From: Cyclina sinensis
Taxonomy: Eukaryota > Mollusca > Bivalvia > Venerida > Veneridae
Direction: 5' to 3'
DNA length: 64,000 nt
NCBI GenBank assembly: GCA_012932295.1
Contig: JAAONU010000001.1
Span: 60,204,927 to 60,268,926, forward strand
The first letter of the stretch is position 1, and the number at the start of each line of letters is the position of its first letter. The notes under the pieces were generated by a model. The model searched no databases and was not told where the DNA came from. It saw only the letters and a program-made list of their open reading frames with translations. The translations under genes and the position numbers were made by a program. Positions 32,145 through 43,977 of the stretch are shown here, piece after piece.

Positions 32145-34550
32145 ATGAGACTCCGGTCGAAAGTGAAATCTCTGCAAAGAAAAATACCAACGTCCAAACT
32201 GGGTACACTGTTTTTGTTTGTTGTCGCATGTGCACTCTTTGCTGTAGCAGTAAAGTGGTTTGTTTTAGATAATCCCTACCGCTTTGGGAATATCAGTCTG
32301 CATGAACGCATTTTACACAACTCTGAACACTCCTTAGCTGTCTTTGTACTAAGTAACAGAGATGCTTTTGATCGACGAGAAGTTATTCGAAATACGTGGG
32401 CGTTTGGACGTAACAATGTGTTCTTCGTCGTCAGTAACAAATTTTGCCCATATCCACCAGAAAATCGCATTGTTGGCTCGTGTATTCCAAATAATTATTC
32501 TCTTACGAGTCAACACTTAAAAGATTACGTTGATAAGGAAGACAGAATTTCGAAAAAACTTCAATACGAGAAAGATCTGATTCTAGTCACTACCGGAGAT
32601 AATTTTGAAGATTTCTCGAAGAAATTGACAGAAAGTTACAAATGGGCATTTCAAACACTTAAATTCAATTGGTTATTACATGTAGAGGATACAGTTCAAG
32701 TTGAACTGAAGCAGTTAGAGCAATATCTTAAATCAGCTTTTAATCCTTCTGAAAACATTGCAATTTTGTCATCAGTAGCACGCAAACCTGCTATCGTAGC
32801 AGCTGGGAAGAAAAAAAAATTTCAGGACCAGTTTATGTGTGGGCTAAATCAGGTAGTTTCAAAAAGTGTCGCTCAGTACGCTACAGGCGGTGTGAACAAA
32901 TTATTTGAATATGAACACAAACAAGGTGTAACTAGAATACAAATAACAAATCCCGTGAATATGATATCACAGAGATATACTTATTTAGATTTCACAGGAA
33001 AAGAAAACTGTGAAAAGAATACAACGATAATACTCAATTTATATCTTAAGCCTAATGAAAGTAACACTGGTGCCTATCATAACTCAGTTACGGTACAGGC
33101 GTCAGAAAGAGAAGAGAGTACCAATTATATTATCTCAGAGAATCCCTCTACTTTTCTCCAGTCAGATAGATTTGACTTGATAGTTAAAATGGTATATGCA
33201 TACTTCTACGTTTTCAAAGATGAAGTACCGAAAGTATTTCAGAATGCATATACTGAACATTTAAGAGTTTGGAACCGGTTCAAGGAACCATGTGCTGCGG
33301 TCAAAAAAGAATGGTACGATTCAGGGAGACCATGTAAAGAAACACAGGGAATGTCAGACTTTATTTCCCATTTTCAAAGTACAATAAACACTATTCGTAA
33401 ATTTGGGTTTAATTCTAGCTTATCAATGATTCCTGTTGATAAGTTTGGCTATCTTCTGAATGGTGCTCATAGGTTAAGTGCATCAGTGGTTTTATCGAAG
33501 GAAGCGACTTTTGAACACCATAATTACGAAAGGCGTGATTACTTGGGATATTTACATTTCAAGGAATTTGGATTGCAAGAGCATGTTACTGATTTAGTTA
33601 TGTTTGAATGGATGAGAATACAAATGCAACTGCCTTACTTAAAAAGGTTTGTCTCAATTGTTACAGTATTTTCAAACGATCCCAAAAAAGATGAGGCAAT
33701 GCAAAAAATTGTGAAAGATAAGTGCTCAGTAGACAATGGTATTCTTTATGAAAAAAAGATAAAGATTACAAAGAACGGTGCTCGGCAGTTGATCACTCAT
33801 ATGTATGGACAGCAGCCAACGATTGAAAGGAACATTCAACAAATGTTATCCAAATTCGAGTTTTCGACTTACATCGTGTCGTTCCTTTTTGTTTACGGTA
33901 AAGAATTAAATGAGCTGCGGACGTGTAAGGATGAAATTAGAAAACTTTACAATGATACGATATACAAATCAACTTCACACATTCCAGATACACTGGAGGA
34001 AAATCTAATTTTAGCAGAAATGGTACTTAACCCGAATTCTGTACAATTCATGAATCAGGCGAAAGATGCTCTAGACTGTGAACTAATCGCTAAAGAGATT
34101 TCGGACCGTTCATTCAAACAGCCAATCAAAACACTCCCTGAGATATACATAGGTAGAGATGACGTCATGATTGACTCGGGAACGGTGCTTGGCTTCTTTG
34201 GTTTGCGTAAACGGGCAGATGTTGATTTATTGTTTCTCCAGGATGTGGATAAATCGATTCTTGGGGGTCGTCATGGAATGAAAATACAGGCCCATGCTTT
34301 TAAATTTAATTCATTTTCTAAAGAACGTGCGTCGGGAGAATACCATTTCAGCAATAAAGGTCCTGAAGATCAGTGGGATTTATTCTACGACCCTCAGAAT
34401 TATGGCTATTGTTATGGTGTCAAATTTGTGTCATTAGAACAATTAAAAAGATACAAAGAACAGCGAAATCAACCTATAAAAGACCAAAATGACGTTCAGC
34501 TGATCAGTGATCTTTTAAAATCTATTAAAGAGGCTGTACTCGAGATCTGA
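32145..34550 (+). CDS. Type II membrane protein: GT31-like region, ParB-like motif, nucleotidyltransferase-like domain
   Basis: An 801-codon uninterrupted frame (the frame is open from 32001, but ATG 32145 gives a classic Golgi signal-anchor). A basic N-terminus precedes one membrane segment, residues 20-40 (TLFLFVVACALFAVAVKWFV). Residues about 60-200 resemble beta-1,3-galactosyltransferases (GT31): SLAVFVLSNRD, RREVIRNTWAFG, then a weak WLLHVEDT where the family has its DDD/DxD motif (E181, D182, T183), so metal binding may be lost. Residues about 426-449 contain IPVDKFGYLLNGAHRLSAS, the ParB/sulfiredoxin-like GxHR signature (H442). Residues about 672-790 look like a nucleotidyltransferase fold: DSGTVLGFFGLRKRADVD (D692, D694), then a KDQNDVQLISDLL end. 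Probably luminal and glycan-related; activity unproven. Single exon and intact, so likely a working gene. Confidence 0.75.
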   Translation: MRLRSKVKSLQRKIPTSKLGTLFLFVVACALFAVAVKWFVLDNPYRFGNISLHERILHNSEHSLAVFVLSNRDAFDRREVIRNTWAFGRNNVFFVVSNKFCPYPPENRIVGSCIPNNYSLTSQHLKDYVDKEDRISKKLQYEKDLILVTTGDNFEDFSKKLTESYKWAFQTLKFNWLLHVEDTVQVELKQLEQYLKSAFNPSENIAILSSVARKPAIVAAGKKKKFQDQFMCGLNQVVSKSVAQYATGGVNKLFEYEHKQGVTRIQITNPVNMISQRYTYLDFTGKENCEKNTTIILNLYLKPNESNTGAYHNSVTVQASEREESTNYIISENPSTFLQSDRFDLIVKMVYAYFYVFKDEVPKVFQNAYTEHLRVWNRFKEPCAAVKKEWYDSGRPCKETQGMSDFISHFQSTINTIRKFGFNSSLSMIPVDKFGYLLNGAHRLSASVVLSKEATFEHHNYERRDYLGYLHFKEFGLQEHVTDLVMFEWMRIQMQLPYLKRFVSIVTVFSNDPKKDEAMQKIVKDKCSVDNGILYEKKIKITKNGARQLITHMYGQQPTIERNIQQMLSKFEFSTYIVSFLFVYGKELNELRTCKDEIRKLYNDTIYKSTSHIPDTLEENLILAEMVLNPNSVQFMNQAKDALDCELIAKEISDRSFKQPIKTLPEIYIGRDDVMIDSGTVLGFFGLRKRADVDLLFLQDVDKSILGGRHGMKIQAHAFKFNSFSKERASGEYHFSNKGPEDQWDLFYDPQNYGYCYGVKFVSLEQLKRYKEQRNQPIKDQNDVQLISDLLKSIKEAVLEI

Positions 34551-34826
34551 TATAAAAATATTTTTTACATCAATTAAATATCTAGATGCCGTGAGATTAT
34601 AACAACATGATATTATACTTCAAAACGGATTATAAAAGTGAAAATAGAACCCAAAAAATATATTTGCTTCAGCTTAATTTTAACTCTGGACCCTCATGTT
34701 ATCAAAATTTTACCAACGCTTTTACTGTCACCACTATCGCCAAACTCCGCGCACCGGTTACGCTACGCTCAGTAACCACTGCCTTCACACGAATCACGTG
34801 ATGATGGTCTTATCACATGATTGCGT

Positions 34827-34837
34827 CAAGATGGCGG
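34827..34837 (+). promoter_or_regulatory. YY1-like AAGATGGCGG at a start codon
   Basis: TCAAGATGGCGG overlaps the ATG at 34832 and lies about 30 bp after a CACGTGATG E-box. This arrangement is common at promoters of housekeeping genes. The motif is seen; activity is inferred. Confidence 0.4.
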
Positions 34838-35043
34838 ATACGCCAAAGAAACCGTTGAAAAATTGTTTCATCTGTTATAAACAGCGACAATATAATTTGA
34901 GCTCTGGTGTCAAGTCTGCCGATGTTTCAATGTTTTGCCTTAAGGGAGAGCTTAGAATCGAAATTATTGATGACTTGAATGATTTCTTTTTCAAAAGCGG
35001 TCATACAGTCGTAACAACTCGGCCTTTTCCGACAACTTCGTAA
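34832..35043 (+). CDS. Possible first exon of an unrecognised gene
   Basis: ATG in a strong context (CAAGATGG) opens a 70-codon frame. It begins MADTPKKPLKNCFICYKQRQ with a CxxC pair, then a CLKGELRIEIIDDLNDFF segment that looks coding (charged, alternating), and ends at TAA 35041-35043. A donor-like GTAACA lies near 35009, so the tail may be intronic and the gene may continue downstream. No later exon was recognised. The CxxC and later Cys suggest a small zinc-binding module, similar in feel to N-terminal zinc-finger-associated domains, but this is a guess. Confidence 0.35.
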
Positions 35044-35930
35044 AAATACTTACTTACTGAAGTCGCCCGAGGTGTTCCGAATGGCGGTCATATTGTTTTG
35101 AAATAAACGGTGCGATATTAAAAAATATTCTCATAATATTTACGTTTCCGAAATTATTTTTTACTTGAGTTCACATCTTACACCTTACAGTCTTGAAACT
35201 TTAGCAAAACCGTGTTTACTTTAAAAAAAAATCAAATTTGAAAAAAATCATATCGTCAAAAATCTTGACGAAAATGTTGTGACGGCAGAGATCTAATCCT
35301 GTAAGGAGAGATCACTGCGTGGGAGATTGCACTATCGCTGCATGTGAAATTATAGTTATTTACTTTAAATCTTATACAATATAGTTTATACCGTCGCGTT
35401 ACGGTATAGCACTATTTTGGGAAAAAAAATCAATTTATAATGTAATTATCTCACTTATTTTTGTCAGTTAGTTAGTTTTTAGCATTAGTCATGAATATTA
35501 CAAGAAATGTATAATACAAGAAAACTTTCTTTTTTTGTCATCTGGAGGCCAGCCCCTTTAAAGTAAGCGGTAGTTCTAGCTTATGTGAGTGCTTATTGAA
35601 TCTGTATTTTACATATTTTATTATATTTCTCTGTGTCCTTGAACAGCTTATTTAGTTTTTTATCAGTTCATTTCACTGTTTGTCATGACAAACTTAAGTA
35701 CAGGAATTAACTAATTATCTAAGGACATGTGATTAACACAATTGGTTTATTCCTGAACAATAACAAGATATTGAAAAAAAAACGGTTCAAAATATTTTGC
35801 AGAAAGAAATGTATGCTGTTTTAAAGCCCTCCTGAGTGTCATGGGTAGGCTTTTGTGATCAGCCTTTGTCTGCCGTTGCCCGTCGTCAATGTTTAAGCTT
35901 GAGAACACTCTAAAAGGCTGCGTTTCTAAT
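35044..35930. other. Gene-free stretch
   Basis: AT-rich, with a GTATAAACTATATTGTATAAG-like region and a TACCGTCGCGTTACGGTA palindrome at about 35388-35405. No gene seen. Confidence 0.45.
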
Positions 35931-37110
35931 TCAACTTTCATGACACTTACTCAGAATGTTTGTTGTGGTGAAAGTGTGAAACTGGTTTACATTTAGTCAA
36001 AAACAAGGTTATTTGCTCAAATCAGAAGAAAAGCATTTTAAACATTCTTGAGTTAAATACATTCGGTCAGAACCTTAGTAATCAGTGGAAAGATTTAGAA
36101 ACAGACTTAAGGTCACATTAACTGTGTTCGTAAAACATTCAGAATGTTTATCCTGATGATTTTCTTAAACGAATTTTAAAATTGGCCATGTTGCTTCAAC
36201 AAATAGGTCACAAGCCAGTCCAAATCGATGGGAATCCCTGAGATATTTCTAGAGACCATATTGTATCCATTCTTCATCGAATTTGCTTAAATAAATTCGT
36301 ATTTTTGACATTTGAGGCTAGGTCATTAGCGAAAACTTGCAAAGAATGTGTATCTTGATTTTTTTTTCGGTTAGGCTCTTAACTGTGTCACACAGCCTAG
36401 ATCATTGATAAACCTTGTGAACAATGAAAAGGTAACATTAGTGACCCAATTAAGTGTTTATCTTGATACTTTTTCATGTGACCCAATTTTCAAGAAACTT
36501 GCTCAGAATGTTGCTCTTAATTATTTCTCGTAAGAGTCTGAAAGTAGCTCACATTTTTTGAAAAGCTAAGTAATTCACTTGGTCAGAGGAAAACCATGTT
36601 GTTCAGTTTGTGGTCCATTCTAATGAAATTTTGTTTGTCCCGATAATTTCTCTAACGAGTAGGAATCATGGTCATGTTAAAGCAAATACAAGGTCACCTT
36701 CATCTTTATTCAAGTAAAGCCTAATCAACGTTGTGGAGGCCAAATTCTAACCCAGTTCTCGTAGAATGTTGTAAGTTATTTATTTTGTTGATATATAGAA
36801 TTAGGTTTAGGCAGGATCACCAGAAGCCAAAATTTAGGTCACGGAATCAGACAAACTGCAAACAGTCTAGAGGTCAATTGTCTTTGACAAATCGTCAACA
36901 CTTTAAACTAGGTCATATAGGGTTAAAAGCAAGATCATTAGCTGATGTTATTGGAAAACTATGTAACCTTACAGGTCACATTGTTTACCCATTTTTAAAA
37001 GACTTGGTCGGAATGCTCGTTAAGATGATTTCTTGTGATGACTTAACCTGGTCACACCGCCTCAAGATTAAAAACAATCACATGAAAAAAGAAGGTTGAC
37101 TTCGAAAAAT
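35931..37110. repeat. Degenerate tandem array of a bivalve-type repeat
   Basis: Diverged units of roughly 170-230 bp share ACTTRCTCAGAATGTT, ATCTTGATGATTTCT, GGTCATGTTGC and CAAGGTTATTTGCTCAAATCAGA blocks, visible at about 35945, 36135, 36320, 36490, 36640 and 37010. An open frame across it (36731-37099) has no domain and is taken as chance. Confidence 0.6.
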
Positions 37111-37690
37111 GCTTATATCTGTAAGAAAGACCATATATACCATTTTTAAAAAGGACATTCGTATTCAGGTTAGCGATGTAGGACAATCATAGTCCTTTTG
37201 TTTTAAACAAGATTTACCTTGCATTTTATACTTATTTTTCTATTCTAGTATTAAATGGAATTATCCAAAGAGAATTAAACATATTCACAAATTTAATCTT
37301 TTTTGTTTATAATGGTAAACAGCGAATCTTTTTGTGCAAGAACATTCCGTCTTTGACGGTTTTCTCAAAAATATAAAGGCCAGTTATGTAACTTTTATTA
37401 AACTGTTAAAATTAATTCTTCTGTAGTTAAATGAAAAAGACACACAACTAGTACAACCATCGATTAAATCTATCTTAATTTTACATATAATCAAACGATA
37501 CTTATTTATTTTTTATCGTTGGCGAACATGGCAGGAATACACTCTTAAGATTTGGTTTTAGTTTTTTTTTCTCTTTTATTCGTAAAAATAACTACATAAT
37601 ACAATCACTCATAACAAGATAAATAAGATAAGTGTATTACCATGTAAAGGACTGAAGATATTATCTACCATTCATTTTTTATCATTATCA
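37111..37690. other. Gene-free stretch left of the LINE
   Basis: Nothing recognised. Confidence 0.5.
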
Positions 37691-39600
37691 TTGACATTTC
37701 AAGTTTTTTTCACAAAGTTTTGTATAATTGGCTTATAAATGTTCCTACGATCATAATATTTACACAATGTCATTATATTCGTATTCAACATATTTATCAT
37801 GTTTACATTTTCTTTTCTTCTTTCACTAATGATATATGACTTGCAAATACAGAGGCTTATATAACTTAACAATATATTTAAACCACAGTATTCTTTAAAA
37901 ATAATTTTATATCCAATAATTACAGATTTCAGGTTTCTAAAATTTTTGATATGCCACATTTCATAAAGCAGTTATTTACTTTTGACCAAAAGTCATCTAA
38001 ATATGAACATTCAACAAAAAAGTGTTGAAAGTCTTCAACAGTGTTGCAGTATCTGCAACTTGGAGAATTAAACATTTTCCAAGTACACAGGTGTTGATTT
38101 GTTGGAATTATTCTATGAATAGTCTTGTATTTATGATGTTTGACTCGGTTATCAACCAAAACTTCATTTAATTTGTAATAGAATGATTTCCAATGAATTT
38201 CGATCTCAAATAGCTTTTCCCAGAAGGAATGAATATATGATTTCTCAAATTTCTGCTCTAGTTGAAAATTGTAAAAATCTTTGTTAGTCATTGTTTGAAT
38301 GTTTCTTAGTGGCAATTTTATTTCTAATGTAGTTTTGACGCATGAGCTTCTGGAAATTTGTGATTTTAACATTGTTTTCCATGCACATGGTATAGCCGTT
38401 CTTACAGATTGTATTTCAGCTATCCAATTTGATTTGTCTTTTAATTGATTTCTTAACTTTAGTTCATCTATATCGCCGTAGTTGTTTATAATGTCATTCA
38501 AAAATATTAGATCTGCTTCTATCCAGCTTTTAAAGACCAAAACATGTCCATTTAATTTAATAAATCGGTTACTCCAGAGTATTTGTTCTCTGATATTTAT
38601 AAATGTGTTTGGTTTTTCATTTTTTTTATGTTTAGTAGTTCAATCCAAGCTTCAGCGATGTTTTGACAGAACAAGGGAAGTGTGTACTTTATTTTAGGCA
38701 ATGATTTTTGAGAATCTAAGTTCATGTTGGAGACTAAAACTTCTTTGCCGAATTAATTTAAGTAGAACGAAGGGATGACTTTTAAAGTGGCGTATGTTTT
38801 TTCTACAAGCGTTTTAATCCATTTTGTTTTCAATGCTTTTGTAAAACTTTCAATATCTATTATTTCTAAGCCGCCATTAGATTTTGCACCAATTAAGATT
38901 GTTCTTTTAATTTTTTTTTCGCCTTTTCCGCCCCATAGAAATGTGAACAATAACTTATTAATTTTATTGAAAATGTCCTTTGGAACAGACATCGTTTGAA
39001 GCACATAAGTAAGTTTTGGGAGAACTAGAGATTTAATGACGAGAATTTTGCTTAGTTTCCATTTGTCAAGCAAACGCTGGTAATAGTCAATTTTGTCATT
39101 CTAGACATTTTATACGGTCGTTACCAAAGTAAATGCCTAAAGCTTTTACGTGTTTATTTGTAAAAGTAGTGTCACCAAATTTATGTTTGTTTTGTTTGGA
39201 TTTGCCAATCCATAGGCCTTTTGTTTTATTTCTGATAAGTTTAAGACCTGAAAAAGTTCCAAATTCGTCTATAATTTCTAGAACACAAAAAATATCATTT
39301 GCGTTTTGCACAAATAAAGTGGTGTCGTCTGAGCAGTATCGGTTTTATATGGTACTCTAATGCCATTTATGCTTGGAGAGGTGCGAATTTTTATTGCCAA
39401 AGTTTCTGCAACAATGATAAAAAGAAGAGCAGACAGTGGACAACCTTGACGAATTCCTCGTGAGATGCTAAAAAACTTTGATTTCCACCTGTCATTTATA
39501 ATAGGTTTTTGTTTTACATCAACATGCACGCATGACTTTGTGAGTCGACACGCTTTATAATGCCGTCACTCTTCATTTGTCTGACGTTTTGCTTACCTTC
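37691..39600 (-). mobile_element. L1/Tx1-like non-LTR retrotransposon, 3' half, broken
   Basis: Read on the minus strand from about 39600 down: RT motif RGIRQGCPLSALLFIIVAET (39278-39529); a YxDD region scrambled by a frameshift near 39335; then LKLIRNKTKGLWIGKS and VKALGIYFGN (39096-39311). It continues LSKILVIKSLVLPKLTYVLQ and LFTFLWGGKGEKKIKR with GGLEIIDIESF (38753-39073), typical of the L1/Tx1 thumb region. The C-terminal segment (37929-38540) carries a CRYCNT...HFFVEC zinc-knuckle-like motif. A further 86-codon frame at 37699-37959 continues the end. At least four frame changes make it non-functional. The 5' end, including the endonuclease, is absent. Confidence 0.85.
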
Positions 39601-40360
39601 GTTTTACTTTCATTCGCATCACAACGCCATAGTGTGAAAAGAATTAACGCTTGATGATAGTAGAGCTTACAATATCTTATATCATTACGCCGTGTGAAAT
39701 AATGTCATATAATTTTTGTCTTGTCAATTTTATTCTTTGTGATGTGCAAGCATTGTATTAGATATTGTTTGTCTGTAAAGATTTTCTGTAAAAATAAAAT
39801 TTTTTGCTTTACACAGCAGTCTGTGCATGTAATTGATAATACGACACCACCATGTCATAGACAGAAGGGGAAAATAATAATTAAGAACTAAATAACCAAG
39901 GTTGAGTTGTAGGTCTTGTATCCCACACTTCCACGCAATATGTTCTATAAGTTTTGTGCCAAAAACACTAGGTGTGAAAAATTTTAATGTGGGCAACATA
40001 TATGCCAAATTATTTCAAAACCCCTTGACTTGATAACGTTACAGAGTGACAATTTTTAAGTGTGACCTTGACTTTTGAGACACGCACCTGAGAGTTGAAC
40101 ACGCACATGGTCTAAAGGTGATAAACATTTTTGCTAACTTAAAAATCTTTAAATATCATTTACTCCCCCAAACTTTATTTGATGAGGTATAATAAAGAGA
40201 TTAATTAATAAACATGGTCAAAAGTGTTACGATTCTTTTACACTGCACTTTCTATCACGCCCTTTATCTATTGTTTTTAAATTTCAATATACCATATGCT
40301 TTTGAACAATTTTAGCATTTCTCCGAATAAGCATAAATAAGAAACAATAAATAGAGAATA
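39601..40360. other. Gene-free stretch
   Basis: No gene or element recognised. Confidence 0.5.
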
Positions 40361-40497
40361 ATAGGTTAGTGTCGTAATTAAGAGTTTATCTGGCAAGGCG
40401 TAGGAATTTATCGGATGAACCGATAGCGAACCCGATAAAGTCCGCAGCTGAACCAGATAAACTTTCTCAACTAAGACACTAACTTATTATTCGATTT
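40361..40497. repeat. Imperfect hairpin element
   Basis: AATAATAGGTTAGTGTCGTA pairs with GACACTAACTTATTATT at the ends, and AAGAGTTTATCTGG with CCAGATAAACTTTCT further in. The centre, GGATGAACCGATAGCGAACCC, includes TATCGG repeats. It is about 137 bp, non-coding and MITE-like. Confidence 0.7.
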
Positions 40498-41190
40498 ATC
40501 CTGTCACATCTAAGAATTAATACAAAATTTACTAAAAATATTGAAAACCAATCTTTAAAGTGTTTCAAATTAGGCTAATGTCAAGAATATCCGCCAGGTG
40601 TACATATACACAAAGAATAGTTCTAAAGTTTCAATAATTTTATTTCCTTAAATGATCAATATATTGTAAGATCTAGATATTGATTTTTTTTCCAAGTAGT
40701 CTTTGTTTGTAATAACTACATTTTTATCACTTCCTTTTGATTATAGATACATTCATTGAGAAAAGTAGTCCGTCACGTATCATGTGCCGTATAAAACAAA
40801 TTCGGATATGAAATAATTGACAAGAAAAGGTAATCGTAATTGATACTGAACTTGCTCTAATTGCTCTTGATCGTCATATCAACCAAAATCCCTTAAATGG
40901 ACAGGCATTAATCAAGAGGGTCATGATGGGTCTAGAGGGTCCTAATTGCTCACGCTTAGACCACTATTTAAAACAACAAGGCTGTTGGGACATAAACAAC
41001 TCAATGTACGTCTTTATTCAATGACTGTATTGCATCAACTAACATTTTAAATGTACAAAACATAAACAAAAGTGATGTCAACGTCACGTCGCGGTAAAAT
41101 GCTGTATACCGTAATAGCGCCAAAAGTCTATATGTCATCTGAGCGTCTAAATAGTGAACGTTATATCTAGCAAAAGCCAATTACAGAAGC
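40498..41190. other. Gene-free stretch
   Basis: No gene recognised. Confidence 0.5.
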
Positions 41191-41194
41191 TGGG

Positions 41195-41800
41195 GTGGTT
41201 TTTTTTAGTCACCCAGGCCCGAAGGAACGCTTTAACAACTGCCATGCAACTATGTATAGTGATCTCCAAAATTTCAGTGGGGTTAATATTCTTACGCAGA
41301 TCATCTGCGACTTCACGTAGCTGATTTCGATCAAAATGGCAATGTATTTGCATTCGGTTTGCCCAGAATAACTTCCAGGCACTATATGAATGGACCATAG
41401 CCCACGTTGGCTGGACAAGGGAGGATTGGTGAAGGTCCTTTTCAAAGACAAGTCCCGATATTGCCTAGCCGATACAGACAGGCTAGCAAGAGTGTTGATA
41501 TGAGCCAAAGAGATTTTTCAATTAGCTTTCATCGCTGAAGAAGACAATTACGGTGGAGATTCAGTGATTATCTGGGGGCGCATGTGAATTTTACCGCAGT
41601 ACATCCAACAGCTCAGCGAAACATCGACGGTATTCAAGATGTTCATGTTAAGTTGTTTAAAGGGACAGTTGGCGAGAACTTCATTTTGATAGACGATAAT
41701 GTCCGTCCCCATGTTTTCCATGTGGCCTAGGAATACCTGGACAGGGAGCGGATCAAGCATCTGGTCTGGTCGCAGACCTTGAAAAAAACACAACAACATA
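41195..41800 (+). pseudogene. Tc1-like transposase remnant
   Basis: A heavily decayed copy. Recognisable pieces are HVGWTREDW near 41405 (typical of the DNA-binding/catalytic junction) and FILIDDNVRPHVFHVA near 41676-41730, which matches the family's second catalytic block (usually MDDNARPH). A stop, TAG 41729-41731, follows. Frames change several times between these pieces. Terminal inverted repeats were not found. The following 41800-41900 segment (GTGAAGTTTCGTCAAAATCCAAC) belongs to a repeat family also seen at 53291-53940. Confidence 0.65.
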
Positions 41801-42248
41801 CGTGTCATTCCTGTGAAGTTTCGTCAAAATCCAACAAGCAGTTACGTAGATATACCCATGTGATCAAAGTTGGACAAATAAAGGTTTATAATGTATGGAA
41901 TTATATTTTGACCAATGGAGAAACAGTATTTATCCAATTTTGGACTGGTTAAGTTTTGTAAAGCACAAGATTCATGGTTTCACTAATAAATTATTAGTTT
42001 AATAATATTTCTTTTGGTACTCTTCAATGTACAATAAATGCAACAATATTTTCATTTCGCAAAGTACAAAAGAAAACCTTTGCTCGGAATTAACTGCATC
42101 TCTCATAAACCTTTGTATGTATGCGCATAGCGGCGGGATCAGAGGCGTAGAAAACATTCGACTGCATCATGTTTATCTTTAAAACAAGACAAAACAAGAC
42201 TTCTAAAATCCAGTAGGCATATGCATTCTCGAAGTTAAATTTGATTGT

Positions 42249-43790
42249 TTGGTTTTTACAAAGGGTAAAACTATGTATGTGGCCTTTATACAATTTAAAA
42301 AAGCATTTGATTCTGTGAATAGAAATAAATTGTATTCAGCACTCCAAAGGGTAGGTGTTAAGGGTAAATTATTTATGTGTATTCAAAGTGTATATAAATT
42401 CGTTACAGCAACAGTTAAAAATAATGAAGAAATGTCTCCTTCATTTGACTGTCCACTTGGTCTTAGACAGGGCTGTAAATTAAGTCTTATCCTATTTAGT
42501 TTATTTATTGATGAATTAAATGCATATGTTTGAAATAATAACTGTAAAGGTGTACAACTTACTCCAGATTTTATTGAGATATGTAGCTTATTATTTGCTA
42601 AAGATGTGGCAGTAGTATCAGATACTATTAAAGGTTTGCAGTAACAACTGAATAATGTACATTCTTATTGTTTAGAATGGAAGCTGAATGTCAACGTTGA
42701 AAAAATCTAAAATTATTGTCTTTAAGAACGGTGGACAGCGACGTAGGCAGGATTGGTGGTTTTATGATAATAAAGAAATAGAGGTTGTTAATGCTTTTGC
42801 CTATGTTGGAACATTATTTACAAGTAAAATGTCTATGTATAAAATGGATGAGAATAATGCTAACAAAGCTAAGAAATTATTTGTATCGCTTATGAAAAGT
42901 ATGAGTGGCTTAAGGCCAATGCCATATTCGACATTCTTTAAAAAGTATGATGCAAAAATTATGCCAGTGTTATTGTATGGAGTTGAATTATGGGGTGTTG
43001 AGGGGCGAGATTGTATTGAAAAGATTCATTTGTTTGTGTGCAAGTATTTTATGAACACACCATTGAAATCTTGTAATGCTGCTGTGTTAGCTGATTGTGG
43101 AAGGTTTCCTGTGCAAATTGAAGCTTCAAAACGGTGTATAAAATTTTGGACAAGGCTTTTAGGTTTGACAAATGATAGATGTGTTAAAAAATGTTATATC
43201 ATGCTTAAGTACTTTGATCAGCTAGGATTTAAATATTGGGCTACAGGCATTAAGTAAAAACTGTGTCAAAATGGTTTCGGTTATGTGTGGGAAAACAGAG
43301 TGTGGATAACCCAAAGTATTTCTTGACTTTGTATGTTAACAGGTTAAAATATCAGTATTTACAAACATGGAATAATGAATGTCTAAAATAAAAAATTATC
43401 TTCGTATGTTCAATTTAAACAAAATTTTGAAGTAGAAAAGTATTTGTTAGTTGTTGATATACTAAAATTTAGACGTAGTTTAGCCATTTTTCGAACCTCT
43501 GCGCATCAGTTAATGATTGAAAAAGGACAGCATATGAATATACCTAAAGAGTCTAGATATTGTAAATTCTGTGATAAATTAATCGAAACAGAGTACCATT
43601 TTGTACCATTTTTGGTTTGTCCTCGGTACTCTGACTTAAGAGAAAAGTTAATTCTTAGTAATATTTTACACATCCTAATGTTCACAAGATTAATATGTTA
43701 ATGGCTACAAATAATGTTAGTACAATTAGGAATATGAAAATGTTTTTATACCATGCTATGGAGAAAAGAAAGCTATTTTTAGGGTAATAT
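42249..43790 (+). mobile_element. Non-LTR retrotransposon remnant with RT
   Basis: The RT palm is readable: VAFIQFKKAFDSVNR, then PLGLRQGCKLSLILFSLF, a stop (TGA 42531), and LLFAKDVAVVS where the catalytic F/YADD has become AKD. A TAA at about 42642 and a one-base shift in an A run near 42700 follow. The frame then continues KSKIIVFKNGG and NAFAYVGTLFTS (42688-43257) and ends in a CKFCDKLIETEYHF...CP zinc-knuckle-like segment (43444-43701). No endonuclease part is present. The clade could not be assigned (not the L1/Tx1 type at 37691-39600). Multiple stops and the damaged RT motif make it dead. Confidence 0.85.
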
Positions 43791-43977
43791 TATCATAATA
43801 TCGTATGTTTTGCATATACAATGTATATGTCATGTCTATCACATTTGTTGCACATGGTTGCTTTTCGTACTGGTATATTGTTGTATATGGGCTGGAGGCC
43901 TACATGCTTTCTCTGAATAAACTATTACACACAAATTGCCTGTATTTCATTTCTTCATCGATTTCTGTGGAAGATGT

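Noticed and set aside
36731..37099. 122-codon plus-strand frame
   Set aside because: Lies inside a degenerate tandem repeat array and has no recognisable domain.
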